Positions 48,763-58,385 are shown, numbered from the stretch's first letter. The stretch: 64,000 bases of DNA from Agrobacterium tumefaciens (GCF_000834635.1 NZ_JXQV01000003.1:62001-126000), one strand, 5' to 3'. Notes: a model not told the origin generated them from the letters alone. Numbers and translations are program-made.

Positions 48763-48775
48763 ATGGAATAGACGG

Positions 48776-50065
48776 TTACAGGTACGGGTACATCGGGAAC
48801 CTGTCCGTCAGCGCGACGACCTTTTCACGAACGGCAGCTTCAACGGCTGCATTGCCTTCATCGGAATTGGCAGCCTTGAGGCCGTCAAGCGTCTCGACGA
48901 TCAGATTGCCGATCTCACGGAATTCCGCTTCCTTGAAGCCGCGTGTCGTACCAGCAGGCGTACCCAGACGGATGCCGGAGGTCACGAAAGGCTTTTCAGG
49001 GTCGAACGGAATGCCGTTCTTGTTGCAGGTAATGTATGCGCGACCAAGAGCGGCTTCCGCACGCTTGCCGGTGGCGTTCTTCTTGCGAAGATCGACCAGC
49101 ATCAAGTGGTTGTCAGTGCCGCCGGAGACGACATCCAGACCGCCTTCGATCAGCGTTTCAGCCAGAACCTTGGCGTTTTTCACGACCTGCGCGGCGTAAT
49201 CCTTGAATTCAGGCTTCAAAGCTTCACCGAATGCAACAGCCTTGCCAGCGATCACGTGCATCAACGGGCCGCCCTGCAGACCGGGGAATACGGCGGAGTT
49301 GAACTTCTTCGCCAGAGCCTCGTCATTGGTCAGGATCATGCCGCCGCGTGGGCCGCGAAGCGACTTATGCGTTGTCGTTGTGGCAACGTGGCAGTGCGGG
49401 AATGGCGATGGGTGCTGACCACCGGCGACCAAACCGGCAATATGCGCCATGTCGACCATCAGGTACGCGCCGACTTCATCAGCGATGTCACGGAAGCGCT
49501 TCCAGTCCCAAACGCGGGAGTAAGCCGTGCCGCCAGCGACGATGAGCTTCGGCTTGGTTTCCCGTGCCTTGCGCTCCACATCTTCCATATCGAGAAGGTT
49601 GTCGCCTTCACGAACGCCGTAGGACACAACGTTGAACCACTTGCCGGACATGTTGACCGGGGAACCATGCGTCAGGTGACCACCGGAATTCAGGTCCAGA
49701 CCCATGAAAGTATCGCCCGGCTGAAGCAGCGCGAGAAACACGGCCTGGTTCATCTGCGAACCGGAGTTAGGCTGAACGTTGGCGAAGTTGACGCCAAAGA
49801 GCTTCTTGGCGCGCTCAATAGCCAGCTCCTCGGCAATGTCAACGAACTGACATCCACCGTAGTAGCGCTTGCCAGGATAGCCCTCAGCGTACTTATTGGT
49901 CATGATCGAGCCCTGCGCTTCAAGCACAGCGCGGGAAACGATGTTTTCCGAGGCGATCAGCTCGATCTCGTGGCGCTGACGACCGAGCTCCTTCTCGATC
50001 GCGCCAAAAATATCTGGATCGACGTCGGCGAGCGGACTGGAGAAGAAGGCATCTGTGTTCGTCAT
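48776..50065 (-). CDS. glyA: Serine hydroxymethyltransferase
   Basis: A 429-residue PLP enzyme interconverting serine and glycine and charging tetrahydrofolate with a one-carbon unit. The PLP lysine is in [35 protein letters not shown] and [15 protein letters not shown] are further signatures. It opens the glyA-nrdR-rib run, with the palindromic element between it and nrdR. Confidence 0.97.
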   Translation of the reverse strand: MTNTDAFFSSPLADVDPDIFGAIEKELGRQRHEIELIASENIVSRAVLEAQGSIMTNKYAEGYPGKRYYGGCQFVDIAEELAIERAKKLFGVNFANVQPNSGSQMNQAVFLALLQPGDTFMGLDLNSGGHLTHGSPVNMSGKWFNVVSYGVREGDNLLDMEDVERKARETKPKLIVAGGTAYSRVWDWKRFRDIADEVGAYLMVDMAHIAGLVAGGQHPSPFPHCHVATTTTHKSLRGPRGGMILTNDEALAKKFNSAVFPGLQGGPLMHVIAGKAVAFGEALKPEFKDYAAQVVKNAKVLAETLIEGGLDVVSGGTDNHLMLVDLRKKNATGKRAEAALGRAYITCNKNGIPFDPEKPFVTSGIRLGTPAGTTRGFKEAEFREIGNLIVETLDGLKAANSDEGNAAVEAAVREKVVALTDRFPMYPYL

Positions 50066-50208
50066 GATGAAAGCTCCTGAAACAGTAATGCGATGGCGTC
50101 TTAGCGCCCTGCCCTTTCAAGAGCAAGACAGCCTGCGAGATTTGCCCGTCAAACTGCGACTTTGTCAGAATAATTCAATCTTTCCGACGCCGCCGCCCCC
50201 CAAAAGAT

Positions 50209-50237
50209 AAAGCCGCGTTCAAAGAAAACGCGGCTTT
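50209..50237 (-). terminator. Rho-independent terminator of ldtP
   Basis: AAAGCCGCGTT and AACGCGGCTTT form an 11-bp stem with a 7-nt loop 21 bp after the ldtP stop; on the minus strand the stem ends in TTT and is followed by a further T-rich stretch. Confidence 0.85.
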
Positions 50238-50258
50238 AGATGTCATCAGCACGATGGA

Positions 50259-51590
50259 TCAGTTGCGAGGAATAAGGTCGTCCTCGATCGAACCCGATGG
50301 CTGCTCCATGGTGTTGGTCGTGTTCAGTGCCAGTTCGGCGTTGCCGTCCTTGCTGTAGATGTCGTCGCGGAACTGCACGACGCCGTCACGGGTAGACCAC
50401 GCCGTGATGTAAACGAAGTACACGGGAATTTCCTGCGCCAGCTTGATCGGCGTATTGACGCGGCTGGCAATGACCCGCTCGATTTCCTGGCGCGACCAGC
50501 CCGGCGTATCGCGAAGCATCCAGGATGTGAGGTCGCGCACATTCTGCACGCGCACACAGCCAGACGATTCAAAGCGCATCAGCTTGTTGAACAGGCCCTG
50601 CTGCGGCGTGTCGTGCATGTATTCGTTGTTCGGATTGTGGAAGTTGATCTTGGTCGAAGACATGGCGTTGTTCTTGCCCGGATCCTGACGGAACATCAGG
50701 TTCGGAGCCTTCGGCGCATTCCAGTCGATTGTCGTTGGAGACACTTCCTGTCCCCTGCCATCCAGAAGGCGGATGTTGTTCCGCTCCAGATAGGTCGGGT
50801 CCTTCCGCATCAGCGGCACGATGTCCTTTTCGATAATCGAGCGGGGCGCAGTCCAGTAAGGGTTGAGAATGATCTCGTAAATCTTGGAATTAATGATGTG
50901 CGTAGGACGCGTATCGCGACCAACAACGGCAGTGTTGCGCAACACGACGCGGTTGTTCTCAACAGCTTCGATGGAAGCGGCCGGAATGTTGACCATGATA
51001 TGCCGCGGGCCAAGATCGCCCGACATCGTGTTGATGCGAACAAGGTTGGTCTGAAGCTGTGCGAGGCGAATCTGGGCCGAAACATTCAGCGCCTTCAGCG
51101 TATACTCACCGATCACACCATCGGCAGGAAGGCCGTGACGTGCCTGGAAACGCTTTAGCGCACCATCCACATAGGAATCGAACGAGCTGGAAATGCCGGC
51201 TTCACGTGGCAGGTCGCCTGAGATCATCAAACGCTGACGCAGTGCCTGAACGGATGGATCACTGACGCCGATCTGAAGCTTCTGCTGGCTTGCAGGAACC
51301 TCTGGCCAACCGCCATTGGAAACGATCTGCTGATATTGCAGCATGGCCTGCTGCACATAGGCTGGTGATTCCGGGCTGAGAACAGGTGTGTTGGATGCAA
51401 CACCGGCGGTGGAGCGCGATGAGTTTGCATCAAACTGGTCGTCCCAGTTACCACGACGCGAAGATCCGATGAGATCGTTGAACGCATCCTGCGCGAATGC
51501 GGGCGCGGCAAGAGCCACAGCACCGAGAGAAACGGCAGAGCGCAGCATGGCGCGCCGGGATAATACTTCAGAGACGATTTTCTTTGTCAT
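50259..51590 (-). CDS. ldtP: L,D-transpeptidase (YkuD) with peptidoglycan-binding domain
   Basis: A 443-residue exported enzyme. A signal peptide with a twin-arginine-like start (SRRAMLRSAVSLGAVALAAPAFA) is followed by a PG_binding_1 domain (about 165-215, DSYVDGALKRFQARHGLPADG) and a YkuD catalytic domain with HDTPQQGLF and the Cys in SSGCVRVQNV. It forms 3-3 cross-links or anchors proteins in the cell wall. The MarR gene upstream matches LdtR, known to regulate ldtP in Liberibacter and Sinorhizobium, which supports the name. ATG at 51590 follows AGGTGA; an ATG seven codons earlier is possible. Confidence 0.9.
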   Translation of the reverse strand: MTKKIVSEVLSRRAMLRSAVSLGAVALAAPAFAQDAFNDLIGSSRRGNWDDQFDANSSRSTAGVASNTPVLSPESPAYVQQAMLQYQQIVSNGGWPEVPASQQKLQIGVSDPSVQALRQRLMISGDLPREAGISSSFDSYVDGALKRFQARHGLPADGVIGEYTLKALNVSAQIRLAQLQTNLVRINTMSGDLGPRHIMVNIPAASIEAVENNRVVLRNTAVVGRDTRPTHIINSKIYEIILNPYWTAPRSIIEKDIVPLMRKDPTYLERNNIRLLDGRGQEVSPTTIDWNAPKAPNLMFRQDPGKNNAMSSTKINFHNPNNEYMHDTPQQGLFNKLMRFESSGCVRVQNVRDLTSWMLRDTPGWSRQEIERVIASRVNTPIKLAQEIPVYFVYITAWSTRDGVVQFRDDIYSKDGNAELALNTTNTMEQPSGSIEDDLIPRN

Positions 51591-51903
51591 TTCACCTACC
51601 AGCCACTTCATCAGGCATCTTTTACAACGCCTAAAACAACATCGTTAACAAACACGTATAGCGTGCCTGCCGGCAGGATGAACTCGATGCGAAACTTTTG
51701 GATGACGCATGACGCGAACACGGGAGACACCGCCGGCTCCTAGCATGTGGCGGTCCCATACCAATATGGCCAATTCGTGTCACCTAAAGCGCACTCACGA
51801 AGCTGTGTCAGCCTGTGATTTTGCAACGAGGACACGTAATAATGCAACAAGCCGGACGCGAGACGCGTCCGGCTTTGCTTGAAGGCTGTTTTAAGGCCAG
51901 CGA
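51591..51903. promoter_or_regulatory. ldtR-ldtP intergenic region with ldtP promoter
   Basis: This 313-bp stretch holds the ldtR terminator at its ldtR side and presumably the ldtP promoter. A 12-bp palindrome, CCTGCCGGCAGG, at 51666-51677 lies 76-87 bp before the ldtP start and could be an operator for the MarR-type LdtR. I see no coding frame or RNA gene here. Confidence 0.45.
51850..51872 (-). terminator. Terminator of ldtR
   Basis: GCCGGACGCG and CGCGTCCGGC form a 10-bp stem with a 3-nt loop, about 30 bp after the ldtR stop, extended by AA/TT pairs; the T-run on the minus strand is interrupted (TTGTTG). Confidence 0.75.
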
Positions 51904-52416
51904 TTACAGGCGGTAAGCAATCGAGTCGTTCCAGAAACGGTCCAAACGCTGGAGCATCTTGTTCATTTCGGCGAACTCGCCAGTGCCGATGCCGCCAACC
52001 TTTTCGATGGAGCCGATGTGGCGCTCATAGAGGCCTGCAACGGTTTCTGCGATGGCCTGGCCCTTTTCGGTCAGGCTGATGCGAACCGAGCGGCGGTCGA
52101 TGCGGGAGCGCTGGTGATTGATGAAACCGAGGTCTACCAGCTTCTTGACGTTGTAGGAAACGTTGGAGCCAAGGTAGTAGCCACGCGAACGAAGCTCGCC
52201 GGCGGTCAGTTCGGATGTGCCGATGTTGAAAAGCAGGAGCGCCTGAACTGCGTTGACATCATCGCGACCCTGACGGTCGAATTCGTCCTTGATGACATCG
52301 AGCAGGCGGCGGTGGAGGCGCTCAACCAAGTGGAGCGATTCCATGTAAAGAGAGCGGATGGTTTCGTCCTGAGTGTCGGAAACTGCGGCCTGTGGCTTTG
52401 CTTTGCTATTGATCAT
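51904..52416 (-). CDS. ldtR: MarR-family regulator LdtR
   Basis: A 170-residue MarR-type winged helix-turn-helix protein: SELTAGELRSRGYYLGSNVSYNVKKLVDLGFI is the recognition helix region and RSRIDRRSVRISLTEKG the wing. Overall sequence and the adjoining L,D-transpeptidase gene match LdtR, which controls ldtP and cell-wall stress responses in Rhizobiales and responds to small ligands. Its stop and the ldtP start are 313 bp apart, so each has its own promoter. Confidence 0.9.
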   Translation of the reverse strand: MINSKAKPQAAVSDTQDETIRSLYMESLHLVERLHRRLLDVIKDEFDRQGRDDVNAVQALLLFNIGTSELTAGELRSRGYYLGSNVSYNVKKLVDLGFINHQRSRIDRRSVRISLTEKGQAIAETVAGLYERHIGSIEKVGGIGTGEFAEMNKMLQRLDRFWNDSIAYRL

Positions 52417-52645
52417 GACTGCCTCACTGTTTTGTTTGGCGGTGTTTGTTTGTTTCCCGCCTTGAGAGGAAATCTAAGCAATGCGCATAAAATTCTACTT
52501 AAAATGCAGGATTAACAAAACGTTACTTGCATGATCGGCATTTGGTGCGACCCGGCACCTGTCCAAATAAGACACAATCGTCCCTATATATTTCAATAGG
52601 TTAGGTCGAATTTTCGGGGGAAATCAGGGCTGAATTGCTTTAATT

Positions 52646-53083
52646 TTATGGTAAATCAATTCTTGAGCGCTCGTCATTTTGGCGCGCATCCAGCCAAAAA
52701 GCGACCTGGAATAGTATATAAACCGTTGACACGATGCCGTGCATGACAGGCACTATGGTGTTGTTTCCGTAAATATCCGGCCAGACCTTGTACATGGCAA
52801 TCTGGGTGCCCGCGCCGATGACCCACATGACCGCCCCCCAGGATGCGCCAAGCCAAAGTCCGAGCGCTGCGACAGGAAAAACGACGGCAAGGCTGGTACC
52901 GGCAACACGCCATGGCATGTTGAGCATATCGAAGCGCGCAAGCCCGCTTAGGGAGTAGCCCGTCAACATGGCCCAATATTGCAGGCCGAACCAGAAACAC
53001 GAAAGCGCCACCAGCCTCAGAAAGGTGATGTAGAGAATTTCGGCAAGCGACATCTTGGGATGCGGTAGAGAATCAGGTTCCAT
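52646..53083 (-). CDS. DUF6163-type small membrane protein
   Basis: A 145-residue protein with four predicted membrane helices (around 20-42, 53-75, 78-98 and 110-130). The blocks FWFGLQYWAMLTGYSL and MHGIVSTVYILFQVAFWLDARQND recur in uncharacterised Rhizobiales proteins. The frame is open far upstream over hemB, but ATG at 53083 gives the membrane protein alone. It is divergent from hemB with 147 bp between starts. Function unknown. Confidence 0.8.
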   Translation of the reverse strand: MEPDSLPHPKMSLAEILYITFLRLVALSCFWFGLQYWAMLTGYSLSGLARFDMLNMPWRVAGTSLAVVFPVAALGLWLGASWGAVMWVIGAGTQIAMYKVWPDIYGNNTIVPVMHGIVSTVYILFQVAFWLDARQNDERSRIDLP

Positions 53084-53230
53084 GCTGTCAGGATAGTGGC
53101 CTGTGGCGGGCGCGACCAGCAGATATTGATCTGCGGGAATTCGCCTGCCAAAACCCCGCAACGATCTGCCGCATTCGCATGTCGTTTTCCCTGTGTTATG
53201 TGCAGGGTATATTTGGAAAGGCAGATATGT

Positions 53231-54244
53231 ATGACCGACAAGACACATCTCGTGGACCATATCACCGGCCACCGCCGCATGCGCAGAAACCGCAAGGCAG
53301 ACTGGACCCGCCGACTGGTGCGCGAAAACATGCTGACGGTGGATGATTTCATCTGGCCTGTGTTCATCGTGCCGGGCACCAACATTCTGGAGCCGATCCC
53401 GTCCATGCCGGGCGTCAATCGTATGAGTGTGGACAGGGCGGTGGAGGCAATCAAGGAAGCTGCCGATCTCGGCATTCCCGCCATTACTACGTTCCCCAAT
53501 ATCGAGATGGGCCTGCGCGATGAAACCGGCTCTCAGGTGCTGGAAGCCAACAACCTGATCAACGTGGCCACGCAGGCCATCAAGAAAGCGGTCCCCAACA
53601 TCGGCATCATCACCGATGTGGCGCTCGATCCTTTCACAAGCCACGGCCACGACGGCATTCTGCGCGACGGTGAGATCATCAACGACGAGACCGTGGATCA
53701 GGTCGTCAAAGCCGCAATCATGCAGGCGAATGCGGGTTCCGACATTATCTCTCCATCCGAAATGATGGATGGTCGCATCGGCGCTATCAGGCGTGGGCTG
53801 GATGCGAGCGGCCACCAGAATGTGGGCATCATGTCCTACGCCACGAAATTCTCCTCAGGCTATTACGGCCCTTACCGGGATGCGATTTCCACCAGCGGCC
53901 TGCTGAAGGGTGACAAGAACAGCTATTATATCAGCCCTGCCAACGGCACTGAGGCGGTGCGCGATGCCGCGCTGGATGTGGACGAAGGGGCCGACATGCT
54001 CATGGTCAAGCCCGGCCTGCCCTATCTGGATATCTGCTGGCGCCTGAAACAGGAGTTTGGCCTGCCGACCTTCGCCTATCAGGTCTCAGGCGAATATACC
54101 CAGATCAAAGCTGCCGCCATGAATGGCTGGATCGACGGGGATCGCGTGATGATGGAGACGCTGTTGTGCTTCAAACGGGCTGGCTGTGACGGCATTCTGA
54201 CCTATTTCGCGATCGAGGCCGCCAAAAAACTCGCAAGGGGATGA
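53231..54244 (+). CDS. hemB: Delta-aminolevulinic acid dehydratase (porphobilinogen synthase)
   Basis: A 337-residue enzyme joining two 5-aminolevulinates to porphobilinogen in heme synthesis. Catalytic lysines are in IMSYATKFSSGYYGPYRDA and LMVKPGLPYLD. The metal site reads DVALDPFTSHGHDG, with Asp in place of the zinc cysteines, so a Mg2+-type enzyme is expected, as in Bradyrhizobium. ATG at 53231 is preceded by AAGG; the frame extends upstream without similarity. No Irr-type box was seen before it. Confidence 0.96.
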   Translation: MTDKTHLVDHITGHRRMRRNRKADWTRRLVRENMLTVDDFIWPVFIVPGTNILEPIPSMPGVNRMSVDRAVEAIKEAADLGIPAITTFPNIEMGLRDETGSQVLEANNLINVATQAIKKAVPNIGIITDVALDPFTSHGHDGILRDGEIINDETVDQVVKAAIMQANAGSDIISPSEMMDGRIGAIRRGLDASGHQNVGIMSYATKFSSGYYGPYRDAISTSGLLKGDKNSYYISPANGTEAVRDAALDVDEGADMLMVKPGLPYLDICWRLKQEFGLPTFAYQVSGEYTQIKAAAMNGWIDGDRVMMETLLCFKRAGCDGILTYFAIEAAKKLARG

Positions 54245-54318
54245 CAAGGGGCGATTGGCTCATCATTGCATTATGCGGTTTCAACACCATATAATTTTCC
54301 GAACAGGAGACACCGTCG

Positions 54319-54777
54319 ATGAGCCTCGACCCGAACACAACATACGTTCCCACCGATGACTGGCGGACCTATAGCGGCGTGCTGAGCCGTCGCGTCTTCG
54401 CCTTCATCATTGACTATATGATAGTGCTGCTGCTCTGCATTCCTGCAGCGGTTATCATCTTCTTCCTTGGAGTCCTTACCCTTGGCCTCGGCTTCGTGCT
54501 GTTCCCTGCCATGTTCTTCATCGTCGCAATCCTGTATTTCGGCATGACGCTCGGCAGTTCCGCACAGGCAACACCCGGCATGCGCGCCGCGGGCATCGCC
54601 ATGGCACGGGTCGATGGCAGGCGAATCGATTTTCTGTTGTCGACCGTACACATCGCCCTGTTCTGGATTCTCAACTCGGTTCTGACGCCGCTGATTCTGC
54701 TGGCTGGCCTGTTTACCGAACGCTCGCGTCTGCTTCATGACTTTCTGCTGGGTACGGTTATCGTCAGAACAACCTGA
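54319..54777 (+). CDS. RDD-family membrane protein
   Basis: A 152-residue protein with three membrane segments (about 27-50, 52-75 and 107-130). The RDD signature is present as GVLSRRVFAFIIDYMIV and the later TPGMRAAGIAMARVDG and RSRLLHDFLLGTVIV. RDD proteins are proposed transporters or Na+/H+ exchangers, but the role of this one is unknown. It is 74 bp after hemB; GAGACACC lies before the ATG. Confidence 0.88.
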   Translation: MSLDPNTTYVPTDDWRTYSGVLSRRVFAFIIDYMIVLLLCIPAAVIIFFLGVLTLGLGFVLFPAMFFIVAILYFGMTLGSSAQATPGMRAAGIAMARVDGRRIDFLLSTVHIALFWILNSVLTPLILLAGLFTERSRLLHDFLLGTVIVRTT

Positions 54778-54904
54778 ACTCAGGGGAAAGCCGCGTGGGT
54801 TGTGTCAAAATGATGTGCAACCCACATCTGCCAGTTGACGTTTCGGAGCTTTTTGCCATTCTAATGCAAGAGGCATGGCTGGCGAAGGGAGCGATCAGGG
54901 TTCG

Positions 54905-55675
54905 ATGAACACGCAGGCGACGCCTTCACCACAATTCTACCTGACAGCTCCGGCAACGTGTCCCTATCTGCCCGGCCAGTTGGAGCGCAAGGTCTTCACG
55001 CATCTGGTCGGCCCTCGCGCGCCGGAAATGAATGATCTGCTGACTCAGGGCGGCTTTCGCCGATCTCAAAACATTGCTTACCGCCCGGCTTGCGAAACCT
55101 GTCGCGCCTGCGTTTCCGTTCGCATTCTGGTGGATGGATTTGTGCCTACAAAGTCCATGCGCCGGGTTTTGAGCCACAACAGCGATCTTGTCTCGACAGT
55201 CCACCAGGCCGAACCCTCCACCGAGCAATTTTCCCTTTTCCGGCGATATATTGACCATCGCCATCAGTCTGGCGGCATGTCCGATATGTCGGCTCTCGAT
55301 TATGCCGTCATGGTGGAAGACTCGCACGTCAACACCCGCGTTATCGAATACCGCAAGCGCGAACCGGGTGCGGGTATCGATGACAGCAAACGCGGTGAAT
55401 TGGTGGCTGTCGCGCTGACCGACACGATGAGTGACGGCCTATCCATGGTCTATTCATTCTTCAACCCGAATTATGAGAAGCGCTCCCTTGGCACATTTCT
55501 CATTCTTGATCATGTAGCCCGCACGCAAAAGCTTGGCCTGCCCCATGTGTATCTCGGCTATTGGGTGAACGGCTCTGAAAAAATGGGCTACAAGATCCGC
55601 TACCATCCGCAAGAACATCTAACCCCGCGTGGCTGGGAGCTTTATGTGCCGGACGACAGTTCGGGCACGACATGA
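54905..55675 (+). CDS. bpt: Aspartate/glutamate leucyltransferase Bpt
   Basis: A 256-residue aminoacyl-tRNA-protein transferase of the N-degron pathway that adds Leu to proteins with N-terminal Asp or Glu, marking them for Clp[18 protein letters not shown] and [15 protein letters not shown] carry the conserved cysteines, and [20 protein letters not shown] and [15 protein letters not shown] the GNAT-like core. ATG at 54905 is favoured by length; an ATG ten codons earlier is possible. Confidence 0.95.
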   Translation: MNTQATPSPQFYLTAPATCPYLPGQLERKVFTHLVGPRAPEMNDLLTQGGFRRSQNIAYRPACETCRACVSVRILVDGFVPTKSMRRVLSHNSDLVSTVHQAEPSTEQFSLFRRYIDHRHQSGGMSDMSALDYAVMVEDSHVNTRVIEYRKREPGAGIDDSKRGELVAVALTDTMSDGLSMVYSFFNPNYEKRSLGTFLILDHVARTQKLGLPHVYLGYWVNGSEKMGYKIRYHPQEHLTPRGWELYVPDDSSGTT

Positions 55676-55696
55676 TGACCACAAGCAGGAAATAGC

Positions 55697-56302
55697 GTGC
55701 CGATACGATTTAAGACCAATCTTTCCGCCGGCGCGCTGATCGCCCTTATGGCTTCAGGCGCGAATGCCCAGATAGGCTGGAGCCCAAGCGAACAGATCAA
55801 GACCTATCCCATCACCGGCCAGACCGGCTTTGAACTCTACCAGTCCATTGGTGAGCGCGGCCCACAGATAGGCGTTCAGGCGGTGGCGCACACCACCTTC
55901 AAGCTAACCTGGAGACGAGACTACCGCCCTCAGCCGGATGGCGCCTGCGTGCTGGCAACAGCGCGGCCCAACCTTGTTATCATCTACACATGGCCCAAGG
56001 CACCTGCGAACCTGCCCTCACCCGTCGCTGCCAGCTGGCAGCGCTTCATATCCGGCGTTGAGACGCATGAGCGTGTGCACGGCACGCATATTCTGGATAT
56101 GGTCAAAAAAATCGAGGCCTTCAGCGTGGGCCTTCGCGCCGAAAATGATCCCAAATGCCAGAAGGTGCGCGAGGTGCTGCAAAAGCGTCTCGGTGAACTG
56201 TCCAATGAGCAACGCCAGCGTGGCCGCGATTTTGACCGTGACGAGCTTTCAAATGGCGGTGCCGTGCATCAACTCATTCTCACGCTGGTCAACGGCCCCT
56301 GA
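55697..56302 (+). CDS. DUF922 putative secreted zinc protease
   Basis: A 201-residue protein with a signal peptide (ending GANAQ near residue 25) and a DUF922 domain. FISGVETHERVHGTHI contains HExxH (HERVH) followed by a downstream His, the hallmark of a zinc metallopeptidase; GACVLATARPNLVIIYTWP is another family block with one of the cysteines. GTG at 55697 has AGGAAA upstream. It is 21 bp after bpt and may be co-transcribed. Substrate unknown. Confidence 0.85.
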   Translation: MPIRFKTNLSAGALIALMASGANAQIGWSPSEQIKTYPITGQTGFELYQSIGERGPQIGVQAVAHTTFKLTWRRDYRPQPDGACVLATARPNLVIIYTWPKAPANLPSPVAASWQRFISGVETHERVHGTHILDMVKKIEAFSVGLRAENDPKCQKVREVLQKRLGELSNEQRQRGRDFDRDELSNGGAVHQLILTLVNGP

Positions 56303-56312
56303 ACGGCGCAGA

Positions 56313-56915
56313 CTATTCCGCGGCCTCGCCCTTCAGCACCGGCTCTGACAGAATCACCATCTCAAGCTCATAGGAATAGCCTTCCAGCATCGTGTAGGCC
56401 TGCTCTATGACCTCGATCTGGGTCTCGGCATTCTTGATGGCATCGGCAATGGACTGGCTGCGCGCACGCAGCATGGAGCCCAGAACATCCGTTTCCGGCT
56501 TACGGCCGAGACGGTCCATATGCTTGCGCACCCGGGCGCGGTGGCGCTCCAGTTCCAGAATGTGAAACCGGCTTTTGAGAATGTCGTCCGTCAGCTTGCG
56601 GCGCATGGCGGCCACGGGGTCGAAGCTGCCGGGTTCGCGCTCATCCAGAATGAACTCGTTGACCAGCGTTTCCAACATCAGCAGACCTTTGAGATCCTTG
56701 GCATCAGCCAGTTGCGGATCATAGCCGGTATCATCGAAGACCCGGCGTCGCACGGGATCCTTCAAAAGGTCATAGGCCAATTGCAGCTTGGCAAACTGTT
56801 CGGCTTCGCCACCGCTGTCGGGATGGGCGCTCTTGGCCACTTTGCGATAGGCAGCTTTGATCGCCGCATCATCCGCATTGCGCTCAACACCCAGCAAAAC
56901 ATAAGGATCGATCAC
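56313..56915 (-). CDS. DnaJ-domain protein
   Basis: About 200 residues. An N-terminal J domain (IDPYVLLGVERNADDAAIKAAYRKVAKSAHPD, in parts, with the HPD tripeptide in AHPDSGG) is followed by a helical C-terminal region without the zinc-finger or substrate domains of DnaJ proper. It would stimulate an Hsp70 for a specialised client. The start is uncertain: GTG at 56915 (AGGTG upstream) or GTG at 56939. It converges with the DUF922 gene. Confidence 0.85.
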   Translation of the reverse strand: MIDPYVLLGVERNADDAAIKAAYRKVAKSAHPDSGGEAEQFAKLQLAYDLLKDPVRRRVFDDTGYDPQLADAKDLKGLLMLETLVNEFILDEREPGSFDPVAAMRRKLTDDILKSRFHILELERHRARVRKHMDRLGRKPETDVLGSMLRARSQSIADAIKNAETQIEVIEQAYTMLEGYSYELEMVILSEPVLKGEAAE

Positions 56916-57274
56916 CGAAACACCTGTACCCGCATTCACAAAAATCGGCCTGACCCGCAACGAACGGGTGAGATCGTAAACAGATCATACGAAATTTTCT
57001 CTGCCCTAGGCACCCCTTTGTTGCGGTTTTGAACGCAAAACGACTTATCGGTCCCCGCACCCGCAGCAATGCTGCCATCGCCCTCAATTTTGTTCACCGC
57101 ATGGCAATGGAAAAAACGCAGCCGACAAACATGTGGATTGCCTGTCGGCGTGGACCGTCCCGGCACAGGCAAAACACGGCTAAATCGGAGCGTTAACCAC
57201 TGGTTTTAAAGGATTCTGGCCTATTCCAAAAACGTGCTGTAGTCTCATTTATAACTCTGGCGAAAGGCACCACC
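56916..57274. other. Divergent intergenic region, nothing recognised
   Basis: This 359-bp stretch separates the DnaJ-like and NTF2-like genes. It contains a 7-bp inverted repeat, GCCGACA/TGTCGGC, at 57121-57149 with a 15-nt loop, and presumably both promoters. No RNA gene, repeat copy or credible small coding frame was seen. Confidence 0.4.
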
Positions 57275-57628
57275 ATGTCGGAAACAATCACTCAGACAAT
57301 CACAGACTATGTGCAAGCAGTGACTGATGCCAATGCAAGCCTCCTGCGCGAAGTCTTTGACCCACGTGCCTCAATCGTCGGAAATTACGAAGGCGCCACG
57401 GATTGGCTGTCCCTTGAAGATTTCATCCACCAGATACACCCGGCTGACGCGAGCGCGACAGAGAACGCACCGAACTTCCAGATCCACGGCATAGACCAGA
57501 CCGGCGACACCGCCTCCGTCAAACTCACCACACGTCTGGCAGGCGTAGAATTCGGCGAATATCTGTCCCTCCTCCAGCGTGACAAAAACTGGACCATCAT
57601 CCACCGCCTCTATTACCTCCAGGGCTAA
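57275..57628 (+). CDS. NTF2-like/SnoaL-fold small protein
   Basis: A 117-residue protein with the cone-shaped NTF2-like fold: a helical N-terminus (ITQTITDYVQAVTDANASLLREVF), DPRASIVGNYEG and a final strand pair WTIIHRLYYLQG, as in the lumazine-binding/DUF4440 subgroup. Members are enzymes or ligand carriers; nothing here defines the ligand. AAAGG is 8 bp before the ATG. It lies 101 bp before tRNA-Thr. Confidence 0.82.
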   Translation: MSETITQTITDYVQAVTDANASLLREVFDPRASIVGNYEGATDWLSLEDFIHQIHPADASATENAPNFQIHGIDQTGDTASVKLTTRLAGVEFGEYLSLLQRDKNWTIIHRLYYLQG

Positions 57629-57729
57629 CCAGACGCCCCGAAATCACCCTCCAACAACTTTTTCCGCATCAAATTCATTTTTTCACTTTACACGACCAGA
57701 GAATCTGATAATTCCACCCGCACTGGAAT

Positions 57730-57805
<76 letters not shown>

Positions 57806-57975
57806 GTATTTTCAAGCACTTAAGTGCTTACCTCCTCACAAACATTTATCTCTGCGTTTGAAACCGCAATGGCGGTTTGTAGGCGTCTTCACTGACGATC
57901 GGCAATCCGACGCGACATTGTTTGCAACATCCAACACGCTCTGGCAGGTTGCTGCCTTGAGCATGGAGGTTGCAA

Positions 57976-58245
57976 ATGGATAAGTTTCTTCAAGTGGTCG
58001 GCTGGGTTGGTATAGGCATTGTTACCCTGGTCTTGCTTGCAGTCATGGCGAAAGCGGGACGAGGCGATTATGCAATACTTGCCTTGTTGGGGGCAATGAC
58101 ATGGGCTTTGCCGGCAGTCATCGGCTTCGTGATCATTGCCGCTTTTGGCAATATGCTTTCCCAACTCAAAGCCATCCGAGCCGCTTCCGAGCGCCAAGCT
58201 GATATGTTTCAGTCGATCATCGCTGGGCGGAGAACTGCCGAATAA
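57976..58245 (+). CDS. Small membrane protein, unknown
   Basis: An 89-residue protein with two hydrophobic segments (about 6-27 and 35-57) and a polar helical C-terminus rich in Ala, Arg and Glu (LKAIRAASERQADMFQSIIAGRR). I recognise no family. ATG at 57976 has a strong GGAGG 6 bp upstream, which supports it as a real gene. It lies 170 bp after tRNA-Thr, a common spot for acquired DNA, but no integrase or repeated tRNA end is seen. Confidence 0.6.
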   Translation: MDKFLQVVGWVGIGIVTLVLLAVMAKAGRGDYAILALLGAMTWALPAVIGFVIIAAFGNMLSQLKAIRAASERQADMFQSIIAGRRTAE

Positions 58246-58385
58246 TGAATTTGCCTCCGTTTGCGCCGATCGAGCGCTCCTCGGTCTCACCGAGCAGGCG
58301 TTACTTTTAAACAGCGACTTTTTTCCTCTTTGATGAACTTGCAGCTGCGGGCAGCCAGCAGTTGCTTGTTCTCCCCTCGCACATT

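Noticed and set aside
48649-48771. Possible small coding frame through the 114-bp palindrome on the plus strand (ending at a TAG near 48769)
   Set aside because: The frame lacks ATG, GTG or TTG at its start and a ribosome site; the symmetry explains the sequence better.
48734-50080. A 448-codon open frame on the plus strand
   Set aside because: It is the antisense of glyA, an unmistakable gene; the translation has no recognisable family.
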